Positions 15,101 through 24,417 of a DNA stretch of 64,000 nucleotides are shown here, one piece after another. Where the stretch lies: assembly GCA_949987565.1 (NCBI GenBank), contig OX465108.1:1860677-1924676 (forward strand), given 5' to 3'. The stretch comes from Luidia sarsii (Eukaryota; Echinodermata; Asteroidea; Paxillosida; Luidiidae). A program made the position numbers and the translations under genes. Numbering within the stretch: the stretch's first letter is position 1; every line of letters starts with the position of its first letter. The notes beneath the pieces were generated by a model, which was not told the origin of the DNA, did not search any database, and saw only the letters and a list, made by a program, of their open reading frames with translations.

Positions 15101-15660
15101 CAGCCCCCCAGGCGGTCTGTCCAGGAGGAGGAGTGGTTCCACGGACCCATGACGCGGAAGATCGGAGAGGCGCTGCTGGATGAGGACGGGGACTTCCTGG
15201 TCCGGGAGAGCACCTCCACTCCTGGCCAGTACGTGCTGAGTGGCATGCTGGCTGGTCAGCCCAAGCACCTCCTGCTGGTGGACCCACAGGGCAAGGTGAG
15301 TCCGTAGCACCCCCACCCCTTTGCTTTTGAGAAAGGTCCTGCTAGGATCAAAACGTCAGGCCCTCTAACTTTTGAGATTTATGTATGGCAGTTCATTTTT
15401 AGTCAGTGAAAAGTTTGCGACAGTTTCTGTATTAACTTTTTCTCTGACTACTCTTTTTTTGTCTTTCTTCCCCCCCTCCCCCGACCACTGGGACGGCTGC
15501 CCTCCTACAGGTGAGAACGAAGGACAAGGAGTTTGACAGTGTCAGCCACCTGATAAACTATCACCGCAACAACAACCTCCCCATCATCTCCGGGGGTAGC
15601 CACGTCTATCTGCAGCACCCGGTCCTGAACGCCGCCGCCGCCGGCAAGCACTACAACTGA
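1881..15660 (+). CDS. SHC1: SHC-transforming adaptor protein, 12 coding exons, 5' partial
   Basis: SHC proteins are cytoplasmic adaptors that bind phosphorylated receptors through PTB and SH2 domains and recruit Grb2/SOS to the Ras-MAPK pathway through phosphotyrosines in the CH1 linker. The 12 exons join in phase to 1968 nt (655 aa plus stop). Visible residues 1-160 are most of the PTB domain ([12 protein letters not shown] start, [32 protein letters not shown]). Residues about 161-552 are a long CH1 region. An SH2 domain follows from residue 553 (WFHGPM, FLVRES phosphotyrosine-binding arginine, [24 protein letters not shown]). The order PTB-CH1-SH2 is diagnostic of SHC. It is probably the single pre-duplication ortholog of vertebrate SHC1-4, so the number in the symbol is nominal. 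CH1 is longer than in vertebrate SHC1 and has five Tyr-x-Asn motifs. The N-terminus and start codon lie outside the window. Confidence 0.93.
2180..2350. repeat. TGTACA/CCTGTACATGTACA palindromic repeats
   Basis: Short tandem copies of a self-complementary 12-mer (acacctgtacat), flanked by TGTACATG runs at about 425-447, 838-880 and 1981-2005. This type of motif is common in several marine invertebrate genomes. Confidence 0.7.
4650..4707 (+). CDS. SHC1: SHC exon (PTB)
   Basis: Acceptor ...tcattttag, donor gtgatt. Encodes [19 protein letters not shown], matching the PTB helix and the following basic stretch of SHC. Enters at phase 2, leaves at phase 0. Confidence 0.88.
5292..5411 (+). CDS. SHC1: SHC exon (PTB)
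   Basis: Acceptor ...ccttgcag, donor gtgcgt. Forty codons including [19 protein letters not shown] and the strand [10 protein letters not shown], which corresponds to the conserved STSSL strand of SHC PTB domains. Confidence 0.9.
6519..6572 (+). CDS. SHC1: SHC exon (PTB)
   Basis: Acceptor ...ttttcgtag, donor gtaagt. Encodes [18 protein letters not shown], the [13 protein letters not shown] signature of SHC PTB domains. A CTCTGC hexanucleotide array starts about 70 bp after the donor. Confidence 0.92.
6636..6975. repeat. (CTCTGC)n hexanucleotide array in SHC intron
   Basis: About 50 tandem CTCTGC units with CCTCCG and CCACTG variants toward the 3' end. The hexamer keeps every frame open, which produces spurious Pro-Leu, Cys-Leu and Ala-Glu reading frames that I do not treat as genes. 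Confidence 0.95.
7272..7323 (+). CDS. SHC1: SHC exon (PTB)
   Basis: Acceptor ...cacatacag, donor gtgagt. Encodes [17 protein letters not shown] plus one base (phase 1). Matches the TAEYVAYVAKDPVN segment of SHC. Confidence 0.92.
7444..7790. repeat. ~100-bp minisatellite, about 3 units
   Basis: Three imperfect copies of a unit containing ggtggacaggcatgggggct and gagagtggcagagaacaagg. The core ggtcatccgtggcacc recurs at a spacing of about 100 bp. It lies in the SHC intron before the exon at 7963. Confidence 0.8.
7963..8089 (+). CDS. SHC1: SHC exon (end of PTB)
   Basis: Acceptor ...ctcaccgccag, donor gtaggg. Encodes [19 protein letters not shown], then [15 protein letters not shown], the C-terminal PTB helix, and AVNAPD at the start of CH1. 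Confidence 0.93.
8287..8415. repeat. Dispersed repeat with GCACTGAGCACTCAGTG palindrome
   Basis: Contains catcgggcaaagcactgagc and a second copy catcaggcattgggcaaagc. Related to the elements at 18455-18545 and 39284-39381; here it looks rearranged. Confidence 0.6.
8496..8649 (+). CDS. SHC1: SHC exon (CH1, conserved YYN site)
   Basis: Acceptor ...gtttacag, donor gtaagt. Encodes [20 protein letters not shown] followed by NDISKF, then a Pro-rich run and QYMRCQSIP. The YYN motif corresponds to the vertebrate SHC1 Tyr239/240 Grb2 site. Confidence 0.9.
8706..9255. repeat. 110-bp duplication flanking a CT/GT-rich microsatellite
   Basis: Two diverged direct copies (about 8706-8835 and 9150-9250) share gacctccgaattcag and ggtcgtgtttc(a/g)gcaac. 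They bracket a (CTCTGT)n/(CT)n tract at 8897-9150, all inside one SHC intron. Confidence 0.75.
9293..9482 (+). CDS. SHC1: SHC exon (CH1, VYDN site)
   Basis: Acceptor ...tttttccatag, donor gtgggc. Encodes [21 protein letters not shown], then a Gln/Asn-rich stretch and KLLDIDDTP. One predicted Grb2-type YxN motif. Leaves at phase 1. Confidence 0.85.
10853..11179 (+). CDS. SHC1: SHC exon (CH1, LYDN and GYDN sites)
   Basis: Phase 1 entry is met only by the acceptor caacaggtag|GC; the AG four bases upstream would give an immediate stop. Encodes [19 protein letters not shown] and [13 protein letters not shown]. The donor |gtcacc is weak. The reading frame stays open through the CT-rich array beyond it, to a stop at 12135, but that extension is low-complexity. 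The adjoining exons match in phase with this donor. Confidence 0.75.
11180..11965. repeat. 40-bp pyrimidine minisatellite followed by CT-rich tract
   Basis: From about 11226 to 11520 a 40-bp unit (gcccctctctctctatccct plus ctctccacctctctcccctt) repeats about 7 times, with a CTCTCTACCT variant in some units. A (CTCTGT)n tract continues to about 11965. The array starts about 45 bp after a SHC donor. Confidence 0.92.
13325..13475. repeat. Palindromic dispersed element (GATTGATCGTAAG family), copy 1
   Basis: Contains ttcatcaaacccattgtaac near the left end and gcaccgtaaggctttgtgaa near the right. These ends are roughly reverse complementary, and the whole is present in inverted form at 47450-47590. 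Confidence 0.65.
14166..14357 (+). CDS. SHC1: SHC exon (CH1, NYDN site)
   Basis: Acceptor ...gtcgacagcag, donor gtgagt. Encodes [20 protein letters not shown], then [12 protein letters not shown] and [10 protein letters not shown]. Contains another YxN (NYDN). A CCCTG pentanucleotide array begins within 15 bp of the donor. Confidence 0.87.
14371..14735. repeat. (CCCTG)n pentanucleotide array in SHC intron
   Basis: About 70 units of CCCTG, with CTCTCCCCTG and CCATG variants. It begins 14 bp after a donor. The same pentamer array occurs in a LRRK1 intron at 42200-42755. Confidence 0.95.
14823..15295 (+). CDS. SHC1: SHC exon (Pro-rich CH1 tail and first half of SH2)
   Basis: Acceptor ...ctcccctgcag, donor gtgagt. 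The first about 100 residues are Pro/Ala-rich with candidate SH3-binding sites (HRPPPVPV). They are followed by [28 protein letters not shown] and [15 protein letters not shown]2 with the invariant FLVRES arginine. Confidence 0.93.
15328..15425 (+). repeat. Dispersed 'GAAAGGTCCTGCTAGGATC' element copy
   Basis: One of about 18 copies of a short element whose core is cctttgagaaaggtcctgct followed by aggatcgaaacgtcaggccc and a tail ttagtcagtaagcagtttgc. It lies in the last SHC intron. Others are near 6260, 13195, 16130, 17500, 29745, 30965, 31420, 32010, 33530, 36760, 39998, 41575, 51545, 59070, 62360 and 63780. Confidence 0.8.
15511..15660 (+). CDS. SHC1: SHC last coding exon (C-terminal SH2)
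   Basis: Acceptor ...cctcctacag. Encodes [34 protein letters not shown] and a short Ala-rich tail ending in TGA at 15658-15660. Matches the end of the SHC SH2 domain. Confidence 0.94.
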   Translation: MRTKDKEFDSVSHLINYHRNNNLPIISGGSHVYLQHPVLNAAAAGKHYN

Positions 15661-18454
15661 GACTCCCCGTGGGCTCCCCCCCCCCTCTCCCGAATCCCCC
15701 CTGAAGTCTCATCCTACGGAAATGCCAACCCTAACAAAGCCTGTAAGGGCGATATTAGATTCCCCATGTCAAGCTACACTTCCATGTTGTGCTGCACTTG
15801 CACTACACTTCCACTTTAGAAAGGTTTGAGTCTATTTACGTGGGCATATTGACTAAAGGTAAAATGAGCTTCCCTAGTCTCGGACATTTGAGAGTCGTGC
15901 CAATCCACACCCAATGAAAACTGGCCTAATTGAATCCTTACATCTTTGGCCGGCTTTTGGGTTAGATTTGAGCTTGTGCTTTCTAGTGCAGACGTCTTTA
16001 CCACGTCACCACCTAGCTGGTTGAGGTCGTGCAGTAAATTTCCAATTTGTACAGTAATCTGCAAAAAAATATGTTGCAAACTGCTTACTATACTAGCTAA
16101 TTAAAATGACACAAAATGCAATTATGAAAAATTAGGAGGGCCTGATATTTCGATCCTAGCAGGATTTCTGAAAGTCAGACTCACATCCTGTCTTTGAGAA
16201 ATGTCCTGCTAGGACAAATTAAGAGTGGTTTTCTTTTTGGTCATAAAAAAAACCTTTAAAGCCCCTACACAACATTGGTAAGATCGAAAAACAGAAATGT
16301 TCACAGATGTACATGAAACTTAAACAGTTTGAAGATGGTTATAGTAGAAACCTCGCACTGAAATATTTCTACCTAAAATGTTGTATTTTGGGAGAAAAGA
16401 GTAAAAGAAATTGTTCATGTCTCACCAAGATCTAAACTATTATTTTCGGAACAGTATGGCGTTGAATGCTGCATTTTCACCAAACAAATGAAACAGTTTT
16501 CAAGATTTTCTCGAGATTCAGTTGGGGGATTGAGCTGAAATTTTCACAGGTGTGCTATATCATGCATATGTTGGATCAGACCTCGACCAATGTTGTGTAG
16601 GGGCTTTAAGCATGGACATCACCCTGCCAAATGCTGGTATGAGACAGTCAAAGATAACAGCGTCAGACAGACACACTTTTTTCCCCTCAATGACAGGTTC
16701 TTCTTGGTGTTTCCCCTTCTTTTCTTCCTATTTCCTGTGCTCTTCCTGTCTAAACCACAAACCATTTCCTTCCTTTTGATACAGTGAATGAATCGGAGAC
16801 AAACAAATCACTACCAAAATGGGAAACCCCATGCAAGCACCAAGCATTGGGAAATGCAAACCAGCTGGGTTTAGAATTTCGTCCATTTTTGCTTTCTTCC
16901 TCACCGTGCAAACCATAAATTATGAAACGGCATATTGCTATCAACCTGGCTTTCACTTTCTGTTTGTCACGAGCTTAACCAATTTTCCCTGATGACGGAA
17001 TCCTATGCCATTTTTTTGCATCGCATCGAGGTGTACGGATGAAGTCAACTAACAGTCACTGAGCTCTTGTGGTAAATATGCATACGTGTACATATTCATG
17101 TGTAATCCTAATTGGCTATGCATAGATATTCTAATAAGGCATTGCTACTTCCATTTGTACAGAAGAAGAAGAAGAAAAAAGAGAGTATCTTTTTTGTGCA
17201 TGGACTATTCTGTGTGATGCGTGATTCAATAGACGGACTTATCTGGTCTCCAGGCAAAGTAATGATGGCTAAATATTAGCTTATTTGAAATTTGACTTCT
17301 TCTTTTTATACTTGGAATGAAAAGTGGGCATTAAACTGCTTTCCTCGTTGTCAAAATCAAGCAAGTTTTTTCGTAACTTCTTGGGGAAGGGCTATGTGAG
17401 ACTTTCCTCAAGTTATTGGAAATATAGAGGGGTACAAAAATGTTGGAAATTGCTTACTGACATAAAGTGACCCTTTCGCAAAAAAATAAATAAAAAAATG
17501 TAGAGGGACTGATGTCCCTGCTCCTAACAGGACCTTTCTCAAAGGCAGAATTAAAGGCTTGAAATACAATTGTTTTGTACTCAATCAATGAGGAGCTCAC
17601 AAACACTAGCTGGATTTGTAATTTGTTTGTATGTATTTTTTCAAGTGCTGTAGTACAGTATACGCTGCCAAGACCTATTCATTTTTTTTTTGCTTTTTTA
17701 GAATCGAAAAATACAGAAACCATTTGCCTATTTTCTTGTGTGAATAAATGTCTATAAGCATATTTGCCTAAAAATTTTACAATCATGTAATTAATGGTAG
17801 ATTTCTGTATAAAGGGGTGATTTGTGGGCTGCGAATTGTGCCAGTTTTGAGGCAACATGTTAGAATGTAAAAAAAAAATTAAGAAAACAATCACATGATG
17901 TACATGTATGTGATATAATTATGGTATGCTCAGAAATAAGGTTTATTGTGGGGGTTTGAATTTATACCAGTAAAAGCATCGGAAACAGATAGAGAAAACC
18001 AGTTGTACAATGCAGTCTTCAGTTCTCCCGAGAATTACCGTTCGTCTTGGCAAAATTGTCACACTTTTTAATCCACTATGCAAGCAGAGACTATAGTTAT
18101 ACATGTATGTACGTGTATCTCATATGAACATATATTTTTCAATGGAAAGTGTTTTTGTGTGGCAGCATGTTTGTTCTGTCCATGTGTAATGATTCTGTAA
18201 TTAAAGTGCATTTGTGTGGGAAGGTTCTCCACTTTGAAAGGGATTCAGAGATTGTGAACAGGATTTGGAGTCTAAAGCAACTAACCGCACTCAACAATTC
18301 GGTCTGTAATCCTGTTTACACATGGAAGACTTTTCGTGCTAAACAGAATTTGGCTCCATGAAATTGGCCCCAGTTGGTCATCTCTACGACTCTTTACAAC
18401 ATGGAAGCTCAGGCTTTGATTATGTTTTCATATCTCTTTATCAAAGGTATTGAA

Positions 18455-18545
18455 TTCAATGAGGGTTTGCCCTGCTCGACGTGACAAACACTGAGTGCTC
18501 AGTGCTTTGCCCGATGCCTGGTTGAAATATTTCAGGCAGCTCAGG
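18455..18545. repeat. GAGTGCTCAGTGCTTTGCCC dispersed element
   Basis: Contains aatgagggtttgccctgctc, acactgagtgctcagtgctt and gcccgatgcctg. It matches the 5' two thirds of the complete palindromic element at 39284-39381. Confidence 0.65.
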
Positions 18546-20334
18546 TATTGAAGAAACAAAACCAAGCTTTTGACAACAGTTTTCTGGGCCGACACTTCTG
18601 TACTGAACAAAGCAACAAGCCTTTATACAAAATTCACTGTCAGACCACAGCCTTGTGTAGTTTTTACTTGTTGTGTGTGATGGCGACGAAGTTAGGCAGT
18701 GAGCACGTACCAGAGACTGGTCTGCGATTCTATAATGGCTGCATAGTGATGCCAGTGAATAAGGCCTATATTACGAACTAGCATGAGCACATCTGTGTTG
18801 CTGTTGCATTAGTCATTAGAGATGCTTAGTTTTGGTTTTGCTTTCTTTTGGGTCCGGTCAGGGTATCTGTGATTCAAGGCAGACAACAAAAAAAGAAACT
18901 CTCTCTCCACCTCTCAACTCTGTCCCTCTCAGCTCTCTCCCTCCTCTCACAAACATTTCCAAACCGACCAAAGCCAGTCGACTGACTGTAACTCAAATTT
19001 GTGCTGTCCATGAGAGAAGAGCTGATGGATTTCCTATTCCGGAAAGATTTTAACTTTAATACCTTCACCGTAAACGGTTGGAAAAATAAACCCAAATTAG
19101 ACCACCAATAGTCATATAGACAATTTCCATGTCAACCAGACGACTGTCCTCAGTGCGTTGCTCTGTACAAAACATGCACTTCGCTTTACACATTGAGGAA
19201 TACAAAATCATGATTTGGGGGAAAACTGTATGACCGGGTTTTTTTTCGGCAAGAGGCTGTGCCAGACCATGGATATTGTCTACATTACAATTGGTTGTCT
19301 AATTTGGGTTTAGGTTTTTTCCCCCAGACTTACAGTGAGGGTATTAAACTAAAAACTTGCCCCTTTTTCAACCTGGCCAGAAAAAAAAAATTCATACAGA
19401 CTTACTCCCAATGGACCACTTTGTCTAAAAAAACAATTGGTGACATTGGTTTTGAAATTTGAATGTATTGTTAGTTTGTTATCCCCTAGTCCTTGTTTGT
19501 TTTGTTTTGGGTTGTTTTAGGTCACAAAAGTACCTTACATCTGGAGATAAGCTTACTACAGCCGTGTCTGTTAATCTTCCCAATATGGATTTATCATGCA
19601 CAATGTATGAAGACTTCACTGGCGGTGAAGTCATGCAGAAATGTCATGTACTCTTTAGATTCGACAGGTTTTCCCATTGACTTCAAGTGAGGCTAATGTA
19701 CTCATGCACGAGTTTAGTTGTGCGTTGTTTTTTTTATATCGAAACGCTGACGTATCTTCAAATAAACTGTTGACATTTTGGCAACGTGATTGCCTCAGAA
19801 GCATTAGCCTGTTTGAAGGTCTGTCCATTTTGAGGTGTCAGCTATTGGTGTTGGTGTTGATGGCCTGTAGCAAGTCGAAAACGGTTTTAAAGTGCATTTT
19901 ATGTAGTCCACATCATAAGGGACTGTTCAAGCCACAAGTACCACAGACACAATGATGAGTTTGCAGCGAGGAGAGTGTACCCCAGGAAGTGTTTGCCCTT
20001 CTCGACAGCGTGTAATTACCGTAAACACTGTTTACACATGGAGTAGGGCAAACCTGAAGGTCAAGTACCATGCATGAAACAGCATCAGGTGCCCCTATAG
20101 GTGGGTCGCTGTTAAATAAGTTCAACACCAGTTTGGACTATGCACTGTTGTTCATGTGGCCATGCTGAATTTGGCACCAATTGACTGACATGGGATAACA
20201 AATCCTACTAAGCCAGTGGTGTCATTCATGGTACCGTGTAACGGTGGGTAGTTGCTTCTTTTCAAACAAAGCAATGACAAACTGACTAGGAACTTTTGAA
20301 GAAATTGAAAAAAAAATGGCAAAGAAAACTTTGA

Positions 20335-20525
20335 CTGGACCAGGATTTGAACCTGTGAATGTGACCCCTGGTTTTTGAGTACTAGTACCCACCTGAGCTA
20401 TCCAGCCCTTGGATGGTGGCCTTCCCAAACTAGTCTTTGCTGGGTTGGGGGTGCCAGCCAGAAGCATTCAACCACTAACTGCCGTATATCTCCAGGGATC
20501 ACTTCCATTCCGATGCAAACAACCA
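20335..20525 (-). repeat. tRNA-like SINE, reverse orientation
   Basis: The minus strand reads a tRNA-like A box (GATAGCTCAGGTGGG) and B box (GGTTCAAATCCTGG), ending in a tail related to ccagtcaaagttttctttgc. A second module, atcactt...gtatatctccagggatcac, lies beside it. Same family as 36811-36893, 39470-39715, 45612-46345 and 59880-60140. Confidence 0.75.
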
Positions 20526-21414
20526 ATGGTTGTAAACCTGGCTGCAGCAGCTCGGGGATCAAGCAAAGTGGATGCATGTTTTTCAATTCAAATCAAACAA
20601 ATCGGTAAAAAAAACTTACTGCACTTTATTTGTCTTTTATTAAAGATGGGAGAACACTACACTAGTTCAGAGGAAATAGAAATAAAAATTATAACATTTT
20701 ATAAACACTCAATAATGAGAGAGAATATCCACTGTGAAATGAATTTTCCAGAAAATCTATTATTTGTGTCAAGTCTCTTAATTACTGTCGACTTCAGAAG
20801 CAATTAGTGTGGACAGTGTGTCACACTTCTGAAAAAAATGGGAAGAAAATGAAACTGCTTGAACCACGGTTGAAGGTCGGTAGCCATAATCTATGCATGT
20901 AATGTCTACCATGATTTCATCGTGAGCGGCTGCTTCGTTGGAAGTGGACTGAATATTCATGCGATCGGTCAGTACTCATGTTACACCGAGAAAAAACCCA
21001 AACATTTCAAAGTTGCCACAGGGAAATTACTTTCTGTCTCGCACTCATTGATCAATGGTTTTCCTTTCACTATGCCTTGCGCCTGTTAAAAAACCCACCT
21101 GACTATTGAAGAGAGACTGACCACAGTGTGGGTTGTGTAACCTTTTGTAAGCCTTTGAGCTTGTCAATGAAAACCCGTGGGGGAAACCCGGAGGTTTTGT
21201 TGAATTTAGTTTTACCCCTTGTTTTTCTCAAAAGGATCTTATCAGGGCAGGCGAGCAGTGCATGTGATATTCATAGTACACTTGTTTTTGCACTAGGATA
21301 ACCGTTGATTGAAGAACAAGGCAGTCGTGCCAAACATCCTGAGTTTTAGGAGTTTTGGACCGAGGTGAGCTCTTGCGCTACAACACAGAATTGTCTTCAA
21401 GAGTACGGTAAGTC

Positions 21415-23525
<2,111 letters not shown>

Positions 23526-23532
23526 ATTAACT

Positions 23533-23860
23533 TTCTTATTCCTTTGAATACCAGGTTATTGATATTCCTTTGAATACCAGGTTATTGATATTCCTTTGAA
23601 TACCAGGTTATTGATATTCCTTTGAATACCAGGTTATTGATATTCCTTTGAATACCAGGTTATTGATATTCCTTTGAATACCAGGTTATTGATATTCCTT
23701 TGAATACCAGGTTATTGATATTCCTTTGAATACCAGGTTATTGATATTCCCTTGAATACCAGGTTATTGATATTCCTTTGAATAATAGGTTATGATATTC
23801 CTTTGAAAAATAGGTTGTTATTCCTTTGAATAACAGGTTGTTGATTTTCTTTCAATAAAA
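23533..23860. repeat. 26-bp minisatellite, about 12 units
   Basis: Tandem ttgatattcctttgaatacc plus aggtta units, near-identical in the first 9 and decaying to aataggtt variants at the 3' end. It lies just beyond the probable 3' end of ZCCHC9. Confidence 0.93.
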
Positions 23861-23956
23861 ACAAACTGTTGTCCTTTCCTTTTAAAGAAAAGACCCAAAC
23901 AGCAAACAAAGCTTGTCATTCACATCCAGTCAAGTTGATTTTCATTATTAAAAGAA

Positions 23957-23962
23957 TTTATT
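23957..23962 (-). promoter_or_regulatory. ZCCHC9: Candidate poly(A) signal for ZCCHC9
   Basis: TTTATT on the plus strand gives AATAAA on the minus strand, about 320 bp after the ZCCHC9 stop. Position and hexamer fit; there is no transcript evidence. Confidence 0.45.
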
Positions 23963-23991
23963 CACTTGTACATAATTTCATCAAGTAAAAC

Positions 23992-24146
23992 CTATGTAAC
24001 AGAACTGAACAGAGTGACTAGTCTGATGTAAAGGCTTATACCTCCAACCCTTTTGGTGGTACAATGCCAGCCACGTCTATGTAACAGAACTGAACAGAGT
24101 GACTAGTCTGATGTAAAGGCTTATACCTCCAACCCTTTTGGTGGTT
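23992..24146. repeat. 85-bp direct duplication
   Basis: Two near-identical copies of ctatgtaacagaactgaaca...cccttttggtggt offset by 85 bp, in the predicted 3' UTR of ZCCHC9. Confidence 0.9.
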
Positions 24147-24283
24147 AATGGTCCGCTATGACAATCACATAGAAGCGGAACGGGCAAAGCAGGACACGGT
24201 CTTTCCATTTCTTATGGAGGTGGACTAACTTCCCCTTCAACTGTCCAGTACGCGCACGTCCGTGTGGATCATCCGTTCCAAGT

Positions 24284-24417
24284 TCAGAAATGGACAACTT
24301 TGGGGGTTTTTTTAACAGCTGGGGCCCTGTGAGTGACCGGTCGGAAGTCGTCGATCTCAGCATCAGCACTCCAACCAAGCGTGCTGGACAGGGACGGAAC
24401 GGTCGGCTCTTTTTCAT
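24284..24417 (-). CDS. ZCCHC9: ZCCHC9 exon 4 (C-terminus)
   Basis: Acceptor ctggacgtag|, phase 1. Encodes DEKEPTVPSLSSTLGWSADA, then EIDDFRPVTHRAPAV and KKTPKVVHF, ending in TGA (TCA on plus at 24284-24286). The terminal KxPKVVxF motif is conserved in the family. Confidence 0.88.

Larger units (their letters stand above)
15661..21364. other. SHC 3' UTR and SHC-ZCCHC9 intergenic DNA
   Basis: No exon with a recognisable domain or splice structure on either strand. Possible poly(A) signals are weak: ATTAAA at 16100 and AATAAA near 17486 and 17743. The region holds copies of the CTAGGATC element (16130-16215, 17500-17545), the motif ctacacaacattggtaagat (16263, also at 55688), a GCACTGAGTGCTCAGTGC element (18455-18545) and a tRNA-like SINE (20335-20515). 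Confidence 0.6.

Noticed and set aside
15700..21300. Additional gene between SHC and ZCCHC9
   Set aside because: Only short frames without domain similarity or paired splice sites; several overlap SINE or other repeats.
23533..23860. CRISPR-like array of 26-bp repeats
   Set aside because: Units are contiguous with no spacers and the genome is eukaryotic; it is an ordinary minisatellite.
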